From Brevirhabdus sp. (lineage in GTDB: Bacteria; Pseudomonadota; Alphaproteobacteria; Rhodobacterales; Rhodobacteraceae), in assembly GCA_024637315.1 (NCBI GenBank), contig JAGXFH010000052.1:62001-126000 (forward strand): 64,000 nucleotides of DNA, written 5' to 3'. Below are positions 1-8,187 of this stretch, in pieces (position 1 is the stretch's first letter; each line of letters opens with the position of its first letter). The translations under genes were made by a program, and so were the position numbers. The notes below the pieces were generated by a model, which saw nothing but the letters and a program-made list of their open reading frames with translations, searched no databases and was not told the origin of the DNA.

Positions 1-876
1 CCAGGGCGCGAGACCCCTGAACATATCCTCGGACAGCCGCGTGCGATACAGGATCTCTCCCATCCAGATGAAGAGCGGCAGCGCGGTCAGCGTCCAGCTG
101 CTTGCCCCGGTCCAGACGGTAATGATCATCGCGTTGCCCGGATCGCGGGTGGTGAAGCCGATCATGCCGATATAGGCGACACCCATCAACGCCAATCCTA
201 CCCAGATGCCCGAGCCGAGCAGGAAGAACAGCACGACCAGGAACAGAACGATCTTCAGCGCCACTGTATCGCGGTCAAAGCCGGTCATCATCTGCGTCGC
301 GGCATAGACGACGACCAGCACCACGCCCAGCAGGATCAGCCGGCTGACACGCGACCCGAACAGATAATCGCCCCAATCGGCGGCATGTTCATCCGGTTCG
401 ACCCCCTGATGCTCGGCAAAGATGATCCGCACCAGATTGTCCAGAACCGCAATCGCGAAGATCACCGCGCCCACCGCCATGAAGGTCTGCGGGATCCACA
501 GCGGCGTCGCATCCTGTCCCTGCGAGATGTCGTTGAACCGCAACGACACCCGCACCGCATCAATCGCGTACCAGGCCAGGAACAACGTCGTCAAAGTGGC
601 GATCGCATAGCACCAGATCTCGACACCGCGGCGCAGCGCCCCGGCCTTGCTGACGAACAGCGATACCCGGATATGGGCATTGTGGTTGAACGTATAGGCC
701 ATCGCCAGAAACGAGGTCGTGGCCATCGCATAGCCCGCATATTGCGCGCCGCCCGGAATCAGCGACCCCGACCAGCGGGCAACCATCTGCGCGGTGACCA
801 GAAACAGGATCGCGATCAGCGCAAGCGCCGCGCCAAAACCGGCGATTTTGTAAAGACCGTCAAGCAAGCTGCGCAA
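1..876 (-). CDS. Fused TRAP transporter permease DctQ-DctM (partial, 3' end outside window)
   Basis: Integral membrane permease of a tripartite ATP-independent periplasmic (TRAP) transporter, driven by an ion gradient and fed by the binding protein encoded just upstream. The first ~165 residues look like the small DctQ subunit with four hydrophobic segments. From about residue 196 (MTGFDRDTVALK) the large DctM subunit begins, with the typical WTLTALPLFIWMGE stretch. There is no stop or ribosome site between the two parts, so they are one chain. I chose the TTG at 876 because GAGGG lies 7 bases before it; in-frame TTG 897 and GTG 906 have poorer sites. A GC-rich inverted repeat (898-904 / 913-919) precedes the start, between dctP and this gene. 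The gene is cut by the window edge after 292 codons. Confidence 0.85.
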   Translation of the reverse strand, partial: MRSLLDGLYKIAGFGAALALIAILFLVTAQMVARWSGSLIPGGAQYAGYAMATTSFLAMAYTFNHNAHIRVSLFVSKAGALRRGVEIWCYAIATLTTLFLAWYAIDAVRVSLRFNDISQGQDATPLWIPQTFMAVGAVIFAIAVLDNLVRIIFAEHQGVEPDEHAADWGDYLFGSRVSRLILLGVVLVVVYAATQMMTGFDRDTVALKIVLFLVVLFFLLGSGIWVGLALMGVAYIGMIGFTTRDPGNAMIITVWTGASSWTLTALPLFIWMGEILYRTRLSEDMFRGLAPW

Positions 877-973
877 ACCGAAACCCTCTAGCGGCAACCC
901 GTCCACCGCAGCGGACGGGCCGACAAGGAAAGACCCCCGGCAGACTGCATCTTCTTCCGGGGAGCCGGCTCAG

Positions 974-1942
974 TTACTGCTTGAACGCATCGACGATGGC
1001 CTTGCCGTCCTCGCCCGCACTTTCCAGCCACTCGCTGGTCATGGTCTCGCCGATGGCGGCCAGATCTTCGGCAAGCTGTTCTTCGGGCACCACGATCTGC
1101 ATGCCGTTCGCCGCCAGTTCATCGACGAAGCCGCCTGCCAGGTCCGCCGCCGTGGCGCTGCCTCTGGCCTCGGCATTGGCGGCCTCGTCCATCAGACATT
1201 TCTGCGAGGCTTCGGGCAGGGCGTCGAACGCCTCGGTGTTCACGAAGACCGAGTTGCGCGGCAGCCAGGCCTTTGCATCGTAGAAATGCGTCAGATCTTC
1301 CCAGACTTTCTCATCGACTCCGGTCGAGCCGGAGGAGATGAACGATGATACCACGCCTGTTGCCAAAGCTTGCTTCAACTCGGACGCTTCGATCTGGGTC
1401 GGCACCATGCCGGAAAGTTCAGCCACTCGGGCAGTCGCGGCGTTATAGGCGCGAAACTTTATGCCGGCCATATCGTCGGTCGAAGTCACCTCTTGCGCGA
1501 AGTAAAGACCCTGCGGCGGCCACGGAACCGAGTAGAGCAGCGTCAGCCCCTGATCGTTCAGAACCTTGTTCAGCGTCGGTTTCGCGGCATCGCGCAACTT
1601 GTCGGACGCGTCGAACGAGGTCGCAAGGAACGGCACTGAATCATATCCGAAAACCGGGTTCTCGTTCGCATGGGCCGACAACAGCCGCTCTCCGATCTGC
1701 GCCTCGCCGACTTGCACCGCACGCTTGATCTCGTCGCCCTTGAACAGCGACCCGCCGGCATGAATTGTGATCTCGAGTTCGCCGCCGGTGCATTCACTGA
1801 CCGCATCGACGAACATCTGCGCATTCTCTGTGTGGTAATTGTTTGCCGGATAGGCCATTGGCATATCCCAGTTCTCGGACATGGCGGCCCCGGTCAGGGC
1901 CAGCGTTGCGGCCGAGGCGGCAAAGAGTGATTTCGTCGTCAT
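974..1942 (-). CDS. dctP: TRAP transporter periplasmic substrate-binding protein, DctP family
   Basis: Periplasmic solute receptor of the TRAP system, 322 residues, normal for the family. It opens with a clear Sec signal peptide (MTTKSLFAASAATLALTGAA). The DctP fold is suggested by the segments around GELEITIHAGGSLFKG, GEAQIGERL and GIKFRAYNAA, where the arginine is the usual carboxylate-binding residue of this family. Start at 1942 is preferred because AAGGGAG sits 8 bases upstream; the longer frame from 1978 or 1981 would prefix non-signal residues and overlap the previous gene. Fourth gene of the minus-strand operon, followed by the fused permease. The binding of a carboxylated substrate is inference from family knowledge. 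Confidence 0.9.
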   Translation of the reverse strand: MTTKSLFAASAATLALTGAAMSENWDMPMAYPANNYHTENAQMFVDAVSECTGGELEITIHAGGSLFKGDEIKRAVQVGEAQIGERLLSAHANENPVFGYDSVPFLATSFDASDKLRDAAKPTLNKVLNDQGLTLLYSVPWPPQGLYFAQEVTSTDDMAGIKFRAYNAATARVAELSGMVPTQIEASELKQALATGVVSSFISSGSTGVDEKVWEDLTHFYDAKAWLPRNSVFVNTEAFDALPEASQKCLMDEAANAEARGSATAADLAGGFVDELAANGMQIVVPEEQLAEDLAAIGETMTSEWLESAGEDGKAIVDAFKQ

Positions 1943-1977
1943 AAGCAGTACTCCCTTTTTGTTGCGCTTGAGTTCCA

Positions 1978-3225
1978 TCAAGTCGTGCGGTCCGGCGCAT
2001 AGGGTGCCAGATCGGTATTTCCGGGCCGGCCCGCCACAAGCCGCGCAAGCCAGCGTCCGGTTTTCGGGCCTCCGGTCAAACCGATATGGTGATGCCCGTA
2101 TCCCAGTAGCACATTACCCGCCTTCGGACTGAAACCGATGACGGGAATTGAATCGGCGGTGGCGGGACGGTGCCCCATCCACTCGTCGACACGATCATAA
2201 GTCAGGTCAGGAAACAAGCCTGCGACCTGCCGTTTCAGCATCGCGATCGGCGCGACCGAGGCAGGGTTCGTCAGCCCGCCAAACTCGACAACGCCAGCGC
2301 AGCGCAATCGGCCCTCCATCGAATTCAAAACGAACTTGCCGCTGGCAACCATCACCGTCGATTTCAGCGTCACCGATGGATTGACGAATTCGATGTGATA
2401 GCCGCGCTCGGATTCAAGGGGTACCGAGACTCCCAGCTTGCGGGCAAATGCGCCGCTCCACGCCCCGGTCGTCAGCACGTAACTGTCCGCCTGCATCGCT
2501 CCCGCGCTGGTCTGCAACGCGGCGCAAACCCCGTCGCGCAGGTCAATGTCGCGCAACTCGGCTTGGACGAACCGTCCGCCTGCTGCGATGAACGCCTCGG
2601 CGAGGGCCGCCACGTAAGCACCGGGATCGGTGATCTGACCATGGCCGCTGCAGCGCACGGCAAAGCCGAACGTCCCCGCAAGTGCCGGATCATGCGCGGC
2701 CAAAGCGGCTGCGTCCATCTCTTCGAACGGCACCTGCCGTCGCCGCCGCAACTGCCAGCCAAACCGATCGGCCAGAAATGCCTGCCGGTCCTTGTAGCCG
2801 AAAAGGTAATCGGTCGGCTTCAGATAGCGTTCCGCCGCCGTGCCCCGCGCCAGCGCCATATGTTGATCTGGCGCATCATGCAAAAGCAGGTGCAAAGCCC
2901 CGGCCGCACGATCGACCGATGCCACGTTGGCATGCCGCAGATAGCGGCGCAGGAATGGCACCAGACGCGGCAGGTAAGACCATTTCAGGAACAATGGCTG
3001 ATCGCGTCGCAACAGCATCCCCGGTGCCTTCCACGCCAGCCCCGGCACCGTAACCGGAATGATCGAGCCAGAGGCCAGTATGCCGCCATTTCCATAAGAC
3101 GTTCCCGCCGCGGGCCCCTCGCGATCGATCAGCGTCACCCGGTGTCCGTCGCGTTGCAGCCAAAGCGCCGTCGATACCCCGACAATGCCGGCTCCGATCA
3201 CGATCACGTCCTTCGCCCCGGTCAT
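1978..3225 (-). CDS. FAD-dependent D-amino acid dehydrogenase-like oxidoreductase (DAO/DadA family)
   Basis: 415-residue flavoprotein of the DAO superfamily, which oxidises amines or D-amino acids to imines and passes electrons to the respiratory chain or oxygen. The N-terminal dinucleotide motif VIGAGIVGVS is at residues 9-18, and the C-terminal FAD contact (LLGYGHHHIGLTGGPKTG) lies near 370-390. DadA-like features include the GNGGILASGS stretch after the first helix. Its ATG overlaps the kinase stop (ATGA), so it is translationally coupled. In this operon it probably oxidises either the imported amino compound or a downstream intermediate. Substrate is not deducible; glycine, sarcosine or hydroxyproline oxidase relatives remain possible. 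Confidence 0.8.
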   Translation of the reverse strand: MTGAKDVIVIGAGIVGVSTALWLQRDGHRVTLIDREGPAAGTSYGNGGILASGSIIPVTVPGLAWKAPGMLLRRDQPLFLKWSYLPRLVPFLRRYLRHANVASVDRAAGALHLLLHDAPDQHMALARGTAAERYLKPTDYLFGYKDRQAFLADRFGWQLRRRRQVPFEEMDAAALAAHDPALAGTFGFAVRCSGHGQITDPGAYVAALAEAFIAAGGRFVQAELRDIDLRDGVCAALQTSAGAMQADSYVLTTGAWSGAFARKLGVSVPLESERGYHIEFVNPSVTLKSTVMVASGKFVLNSMEGRLRCAGVVEFGGLTNPASVAPIAMLKRQVAGLFPDLTYDRVDEWMGHRPATADSIPVIGFSPKAGNVLLGYGHHHIGLTGGPKTGRWLARLVAGRPGNTDLAPYAPDRTT

Positions 3226-4175
3226 CTGTTCTCTCCCATGAACGCCTCGGCCGCCTGCAGGGCCCGTCGAAGATATAGCGGTCGCTTCGGGTGATCCTCC
3301 GGCATCCGCGGGATCGTCCAGCCGACCGCGCTGAATGCGCGGAGCATCGCGAACATCGAGAAAAGGTCGCGAGCCGTTCGGCTCAGCGCGCGCTCGGCGG
3401 CATAACCGTCCAGGAGTCCCTCGACAATGTCCCGATATCCCGGATCGTCCACCGCCTGCGTCACCGCGCTTGCCAGATCGTACATGCGATAGCCGAACCC
3501 GGAATCGTCAAAGTCGATCAGCGCCAGCCCGTCGTCCTGACGAAACACGTTTTCGCGCAGCGCATCGGCATGGATCAGCCCGTAATCCGCCTCTGCCTCG
3601 AAGTCTGCCAGGACCGCCCGCGCCCGATCCCGCGCCGTAAGTATCGCCAAGACCTCGGCCCGCGAAACCCCCGGCGCCTCCCAGTACCTACCCCACAAGG
3701 GCGCCGCCCCGGTCAGCCCGTCACGGTCCCAGGCGGGTCGCACGAAACCCTTGGGCAGATCAAGCGCATCCGTCAGGTTATGCAGCCGCGCCAAGAGCGT
3801 GCCGACCTCGCGGTACAGTTCAGCCTGCGCCGCGACCGTTTCTTGCAGCGGCTGCAACCCGCTGCCGATCGGCGTACCCGGCATCCATTCGATCACCGTC
3901 ACCAGTTGCCCGTCCGCCAGTCGCAGCACGGCACTGCCATCAAGTGCCCGGATCGGTCTTGGTGCTGCAAATCCCGACGCCGCCAGGGCCCTGGTCCAGC
4001 CCAGTTCGGATTCGATTTCGGCTTCGCTTCGATAGCCGACACGGTGCAGCCGCAACGCCGCGCGTCCGCTGTCCAGCGCCACGTCATAAACCGCATTCTC
4101 GCGATGCGAGATCAGCCGCGGCGCGGCTGCCGCGCCGCCCCAATGAGCCAGAGCTTCGCGAATGGCCGGTGTCAT
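3222..4175 (-). CDS. Aminoglycoside phosphotransferase-fold kinase, likely hydroxylysine/amino-alcohol kinase type
   Basis: 317-residue APH/choline-kinase fold enzyme. The catalytic loop HADALRENVF and the metal-binding IDFDDSGFG are clear in the second half, giving the Brenner-type H-x-D-x4-N and DFD pattern. Kinases of this group phosphorylate hydroxyl groups of small molecules such as homoserine, choline, ethanolamine or 5-hydroxylysine. The gene overlaps the upstream class III PLP enzyme by ATGA and the downstream flavoprotein by ATGA. A kinase coupled to an AGXT2L-like phospho-lyase is the arrangement of hydroxylysine and ethanolamine-phosphate degradation, so its product is probably the phospho-lyase substrate. 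The exact substrate is inference. Confidence 0.75.
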   Translation of the reverse strand: MTPAIREALAHWGGAAAAPRLISHRENAVYDVALDSGRAALRLHRVGYRSEAEIESELGWTRALAASGFAAPRPIRALDGSAVLRLADGQLVTVIEWMPGTPIGSGLQPLQETVAAQAELYREVGTLLARLHNLTDALDLPKGFVRPAWDRDGLTGAAPLWGRYWEAPGVSRAEVLAILTARDRARAVLADFEAEADYGLIHADALRENVFRQDDGLALIDFDDSGFGYRMYDLASAVTQAVDDPGYRDIVEGLLDGYAAERALSRTARDLFSMFAMLRAFSAVGWTIPRMPEDHPKRPLYLRRALQAAEAFMGENR

Positions 4176-5437
4176 CCCGGCATGGCTTTCAGCACCCGCG
4201 CCAAGGCGTCCAACGCAAAATCCGCGTCCTGCCGCGAAAACGGCATCGGAGGGCGCAGTTTCAGCACGTTGCCATGCCGCCCGAGCCGGTTCAGCAACAC
4301 CCCCTCGCGCCGCATTGCCTCGACTACCTCGGCGGTGAAGGTGCCGGCCGGTTCATCTTCGCGCATGAACTCGATCCCAAAGAACAACCCCGTGCCCCGC
4401 GCCTCGGCGATCAGCGGATGCTTAAGCGCCTTCAAGCCGTCCAGCAAATACGCCCCGACATCGCGGGCATTCTCGACCAGACCCTCCTCGTCGATCACCT
4501 GCAACACAGCCATCGCCGCGGCGCAGGACACCGGATTGCCGCCGAAAGTGTTGAAATACCCGAACGCCTCGCGAAATGCCTCCATCACGTCGGGCCGCGC
4601 AACGACGGCGGCCACCGGATGACCGTTCGCCATCGGTTTGCCCAGCGTCACGACATCAGGCGCGAATCCCATCGCTTCATGCCCCCACCAATGGCCGCCG
4701 ACCCGCCCGAATCCCGGCTGCACCTCGTCGCACAGGATCAGCCCGCGGGCGCGCCGGATCACGCCAAGCACGGGCTCCAGAAACCCCGGTGGCAGGGATG
4801 GCAATCCCTCATTCGCGAAAACCGGGCACAGCATCATGCCGGAAAAGCCGAAGCCCTGTTCCTCCAGATCCACGATCGCGCGGCCCACTTCCCGCGCGAA
4901 GGCCTCGGCCTGGCCCTCGACTGAGCCGCCGATCGGCCGCAGCCCGTCCGGCGCTGGCACCAGCCGCACATGCCCCGCCCGCCCACCGATCGGTTCGCGT
5001 CGCGTCGATAGCTGTGATACGGCGGCGGTATTGCCATGATAGGTGTTGTCGGTGGCGATGATTCCGCTCTTGCCGGTCATCGCCTGCGCCATCCGCAGTG
5101 CGATGTCATTCGCTTCGGACCCTGTGCAGACCATGATCGCCTGGCTCAGCCCGTGCCCGATCTTCGCCGTCAGCGCCTCGACATAGTCAAGGATCCCCTC
5201 ATGCAGATAACGGGTATGGGTGTTCAGGACCGCCGCCTGCCGCGCGATCGCCTCGACCACGCGCGGATGACAATGCCCGACATGCGGCACGTTGTTGTAA
5301 CAATCGAGGTATTTGCGCCCCGCCGCATCCCACAGCCACACGCCTTCGCCACGGGTGATGTGCACCGGGTCTTCGTAGAACACCGGCACATTCAGCCCCA
5401 GCAGCCGTTGCCGCCGCTCGATCAGGCTTTCGCTCAT
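4172..5437 (-). CDS. Class III PLP enzyme of the phospho-lyase (AGXT2L/PHYKPL) type
   Basis: 421-residue fold-type I PLP enzyme related to class III aminotransferases. The segments YNNVPHVGHCHPRVVEA (~47-63), LNTHTRYLHEG (~72-82) and TGSEANDIALRMAQ resemble ethanolamine-phosphate and 5-phosphohydroxylysine phospho-lyases, which release phosphate, ammonia and an aldehyde instead of transaminating. The aspartate of ILCDEVQPGFGR and the lysine of TLGKPMANGHP are the PLP-binding residues. It is the first gene of the minus-strand operon and overlaps the kinase by four bases. An ordinary omega-aminotransferase is the alternative; the adjacent kinase argues for the phospho-lyase reading. Confidence 0.78.
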   Translation of the reverse strand: MSESLIERRQRLLGLNVPVFYEDPVHITRGEGVWLWDAAGRKYLDCYNNVPHVGHCHPRVVEAIARQAAVLNTHTRYLHEGILDYVEALTAKIGHGLSQAIMVCTGSEANDIALRMAQAMTGKSGIIATDNTYHGNTAAVSQLSTRREPIGGRAGHVRLVPAPDGLRPIGGSVEGQAEAFAREVGRAIVDLEEQGFGFSGMMLCPVFANEGLPSLPPGFLEPVLGVIRRARGLILCDEVQPGFGRVGGHWWGHEAMGFAPDVVTLGKPMANGHPVAAVVARPDVMEAFREAFGYFNTFGGNPVSCAAAMAVLQVIDEEGLVENARDVGAYLLDGLKALKHPLIAEARGTGLFFGIEFMREDEPAGTFTAEVVEAMRREGVLLNRLGRHGNVLKLRPPMPFSRQDADFALDALARVLKAMPG

Positions 5438-5581
5438 CGCACCCCGTCTCCCCGTTCGCGCGCAGTCTAAAGCGTTTCGGGGAATTGGCCAGCACTGCTT
5501 GGCCCCTCAAAGTTGTGACCCACAAGGGGTTTATCGGTGCTATACTGCCCCTGACGCATACTAGGTCGAGGAGGGTCCACA

Positions 5582-6439
5582 ATGGTCAAGACGATCGGAA
5601 ATCCCCTGTCATGGCTTGCCGGTCAGGTTGGCAATGCAGGCGCGCATGTGGCGGATGTAACCACACATCTGGGGGCCGGGGACAGCTACGCGGAACCCGA
5701 GGTCCAGCGTATCACCACGGACGATCTGGCAGAAGCGCTACGCAAGGGCTTCGAGGATTTCGGCGCCATGCGCACCGATGTGATCTTCATCGGGCTGATC
5801 TACCCGATCGCGGGACTTCTGCTGGCCTTCCTTGCCTTCAACGAGGACTTGATGCACCTCGTCTTTCCGGTGATGTCCGGCTTTGCCTTGATCGGCCCAT
5901 TCGCCGCCATCGGCCTTTACGAGATGAGCCGCCGCCGGGAGTTGACCGGAGAGGCCAGCTGGTTCGCCGCTCTGCAACTGACGCGATCCCCGGCGTTCGG
6001 CGCCGTTTTCGTACTTGGCCTTCTGCATCTGGTGATCTTCATGGTCTGGGTCGCGGTGGCGGATCTGATCTATTCCACCACCCTCGGGCCAGAGCCCCCG
6101 GCCTCGGCCGGCGCGTTTCTCGATGCGCTGACCCTGACCGGGGCCGGCTGGACGATGATCGTGATCGGTGTCGCCGTCGGCGCTGTCTTCGCGGCGCTGG
6201 TTCTGGCGACGAGCGTCGTGTCCTTCCCGATGCTGCTGGATCGCAATGTCGGCATTCCGGTGGCCATCGCCACCTCGATCGAGGTGGCCCGAAAGAACCC
6301 GGTGACGATCGGCATCTGGGGCCTGATCGTGGCGCTGTCGCTGGTCATCGGATCGCTGCCGGCGCTCCTGGGTCTGATCATCGTGATGCCGGTCCTGGGG
6401 CACGCCACCTGGCATCTTTACAGGCGGGCGGTGAAGTAG
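5582..6439 (+). CDS. DUF2189 integral membrane protein
   Basis: 285-residue membrane protein matching DUF2189 by its overall pattern: an N-terminal soluble stretch (~1-60) containing the TTDDLAEALRKGFEDFGAMRTDV segment, then about six hydrophobic helices, with SRRRELTGEASW between helices two and three. Function of the family is unknown. A strong ribosome site (GGAGGG) precedes the ATG, and a good -10-like TATACT lies at 5541-5546, although no matching -35 was found. It is divergent from the TRAP operon and stands alone. The palindrome GTCCACATGTGGAC at 6476-6489 followed by TTTT may act as a weak terminator. Confidence 0.8.
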   Translation: MVKTIGNPLSWLAGQVGNAGAHVADVTTHLGAGDSYAEPEVQRITTDDLAEALRKGFEDFGAMRTDVIFIGLIYPIAGLLLAFLAFNEDLMHLVFPVMSGFALIGPFAAIGLYEMSRRRELTGEASWFAALQLTRSPAFGAVFVLGLLHLVIFMVWVAVADLIYSTTLGPEPPASAGAFLDALTLTGAGWTMIVIGVAVGAVFAALVLATSVVSFPMLLDRNVGIPVAIATSIEVARKNPVTIGIWGLIVALSLVIGSLPALLGLIIVMPVLGHATWHLYRRAVK

Positions 6440-6802
6440 TCCGAGGCCCGTCACCGAGAGACGACTGGGCCGGGCGTCCACATGTGGACACTTTTCATTG
6501 TCTTTACTTGTCAAGGGGTTGGCATTTTTCGTTAGGGAAATGTTAGGGCTTTCGATGTGGCGCGCGGAGGGGGTTGACGCGAAATGTGGATCAACTGTCG
6601 CCTCGGAAAAGTCCATCGGCGGACGAGAACGACAACCTGCGCGGGCCGGTTTGATCGGGGGCCGGTTCCTTGGATTCGGCCCGACGAAATGTCGGCTCCG
6701 AGGCCATTCTTGCAACTTTGCTGTCATGCAGCGAATGACAGCTCACCAAGACAAACAGGAAGATTTTCGATTGTCCTGCAATTCCAGTCGGCTGCAGATT
6801 TG
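6440..6802. other. Non-coding convergent region with direct and inverted repeats
   Basis: About 360 bases between two converging genes. No convincing coding frame: the plus-strand frames starting at 6498 and 6584 have no gene-like composition and no ribosome site. What can be seen is the palindrome GTCCACATGTGGAC (6476-6489), a direct repeat GTTAGGG at 6531-6537 and 6542-6548 with an 11-base period, and an inverted repeat GCTGTCAT/ATGACAGC at 6720-6742 with a 7-base loop. It borders the AT-richer orphan gene and could be part of the same acquired or degenerate segment, or a dispersed intergenic repeat. Confidence 0.5.
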
Positions 6803-7498
6803 CTAAGAGCTTTCCAATTCTTGCAGGGATCGCTGAAAGATCAACAGCTCTGGGTCAACGCTCGCTTTGCTCGCGAGTATTGCCTCATAATCCTGTATCA
6901 TCTCTTTAACTGCCGGAAGGTAGTGTTTGACCCACTCTGCCGACGCGGTCCGAGCCTGCTTGCTAGATGTCGGTCGGTCGCGAACTGCAGCCTCTTCTTT
7001 CAATGCCTTGAGCCGGTGCTTGATTGCCGCGCGATACAATGAAAAGACGCGGTCCTGCTCATCATGATCGACCAGACGTTTCAGGATTGCTTGGGTGTTT
7101 TCGAATAGTGGCCCATAGAAATCTCGGCTTGAAATGTATTTCCTGAGGTTTGCCTCAACCTGGTCCATAAGCCCTTTTTCGATGTACTTGTGAGCGATCC
7201 ACAATGACCCTTTTCCGTTGAGCTCAATATAATCCCGTGTGTCGATTTTGTCCTTTTCGAACAGCTTGTCGAGTTCATTGGAATACCGATCGCAATCTTT
7301 ACTGATCGATTTGAAATTGGGACTGAAACCCTCGAGAATACCATCCTGGAACATGATACTGCTGTCCATTTCCCTAGCCACAGAAGTGGCGTTTTCGACG
7401 AAAAGAGGTCGCAGTGCTTTATTGAACAACAGCCCCAAGAAATCCACAGACAAACTGATAGGATGGCACTCAGCAACAGCAGACGAGGGTTCAGTCAT
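6803..7498 (-). CDS. Hypothetical protein, AT-richer than its neighbours
   Basis: 231-residue protein that I do not recognise. It has no signal peptide or membrane segment, is rich in charged residues and is predicted by eye to be largely helical, with amphipathic stretches near residues 60-100 and 130-180. Base composition is visibly lower in GC than the flanking arfB and DUF2189 genes, and it uses codons such as AAT, TTT and ATA more freely, suggesting horizontal acquisition. It begins 45 bases after the arfB stop on the same strand, so it may be co-transcribed. The ribosome site is weak. No function is proposed. Confidence 0.6.
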   Translation of the reverse strand: MTEPSSAVAECHPISLSVDFLGLLFNKALRPLFVENATSVAREMDSSIMFQDGILEGFSPNFKSISKDCDRYSNELDKLFEKDKIDTRDYIELNGKGSLWIAHKYIEKGLMDQVEANLRKYISSRDFYGPLFENTQAILKRLVDHDEQDRVFSLYRAAIKHRLKALKEEAAVRDRPTSSKQARTASAEWVKHYLPAVKEMIQDYEAILASKASVDPELLIFQRSLQELESS

Positions 7499-7543
7499 GC
7501 TAAACGGAAACTTCGTCCCGCAAAGCGGAAATCCACCTTGGCC

Positions 7544-7966
7544 TCAGTCCTCGCCCGTCACCTTACCGCGCAGCGCCTTCACTTCGCCGCGCTGGGTCTT
7601 GGCCGCCAGACGTCGCTTCCTGGAGCCCAGTGTCGGCTTGGTCGGAACGCGGCGTTTCGGGCGTTCCAGCGCCGACCGGATCAACTCGGCCAGCCGCTCT
7701 CGCGCGATCTCGCGGTTGCGGGGCTGGCTGCGGGTTTCATCGACCTGCAGGATCACCGCGCCGTCCTTGGTCCAGCGTCGCCCCGCCAGCCGCTTCAGCC
7801 GCGCCTTGGCGTGGTCGGGCAGGTTCGGGCTGCGCTGGGCCTCGAAGCGCAGTTCGACCGCGGTCGAGACCTTGTTGACGTTCTGCCCGCCCGGACCCGA
7901 GGACCGGATGAACTGCTCGGTCAGTTCCCAGTCCTCGATGGCGATGGTGTCGTTGATGGTCAGCAT
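7544..7966 (-). CDS. arfB: Alternative ribosome-rescue factor / peptidyl-tRNA hydrolase ArfB
   Basis: 140-residue protein of the RF-1 domain family that releases peptides from ribosomes stalled on non-stop messages. The GGQ catalytic motif is at residues 26-28 (SSGPGGQNVNK), and a basic C-terminal tail (KRRVPTKPTLGSRKRRLAAK) fits insertion into the empty mRNA channel. The size matches E. coli YaeJ. I chose ATG 7966, with AAGGA just upstream, over the longer frame from 8041, which would run through the upstream terminator hairpin. The orphan gene follows 45 bases downstream. Confidence 0.92.
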   Translation of the reverse strand: MLTINDTIAIEDWELTEQFIRSSGPGGQNVNKVSTAVELRFEAQRSPNLPDHAKARLKRLAGRRWTKDGAVILQVDETRSQPRNREIARERLAELIRSALERPKRRVPTKPTLGSRKRRLAAKTQRGEVKALRGKVTGED

Positions 7967-8029
7967 GGTGGTCCTTGCGGTTTCCCGCGTGTCAAAGGCT
8001 CTGATGGGTCTGTCGAACACTGCAATATC

Positions 8030-8060
8030 AAAAAGGGCCACCGGTTGCCCGGCGGCCCTT
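8030..8060 (-). terminator. Rho-independent terminator
   Basis: Inverted repeat AAGGGCC (8033-8039) / GGCCCTT (8054-8060) with an internally GC-rich loop. On the minus strand it is followed by five T residues (complement of A8030-8034). It would end minus-strand transcription coming from the tiny ORF at 8131-8187 or from the transporter upstream of it, before arfB. Confidence 0.7.
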
Positions 8061-8130
8061 CGAGATCTACGGAGACGGGCCAGTTAGAGCCTGGACCCAA
8101 TCAGAAACGTCTTGGCCTCAAGGTTTGCCT

Positions 8131-8187
8131 CTAGGCCACGGTCCTCCTGACTGTTCCGACCTCGCTCTCCAATATCACTCTAGACAC
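8131..8187 (-). CDS. Candidate 18-residue small ORF with a strong ribosome site
   Basis: A short frame starting with GTG at 8187 and ending with TAG at 8131 encodes 18 residues beginning VSRVILESE. It has an almost perfect Shine-Dalgarno, AAGGAGGT (8194-8201), 6 bases upstream. A plausible terminator lies downstream (8030-8060), so transcription could end before arfB. The DNA between them can also fold (TGGCCT 8113-8118 / AGGCCA 8133-8138), so a structured RNA or leader element is an alternative. I cannot assign a function, and a chance match is possible. Confidence 0.35.
   Translation of the reverse strand: MSRVILESEVGTVRRTVA

Noticed and set aside
385-891. 168-residue plus-strand frame at the left edge
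   Set aside because: It is antisense to the fused TRAP permease, whose helices and family motifs are unmistakable; the plus-strand translation is Arg/Gln-rich shadow sequence.
6498-6806. 102-residue plus-strand frame in the non-coding gap
   Set aside because: No ribosome site, unlike-protein composition, and it runs through the inverted repeat at 6720-6742.
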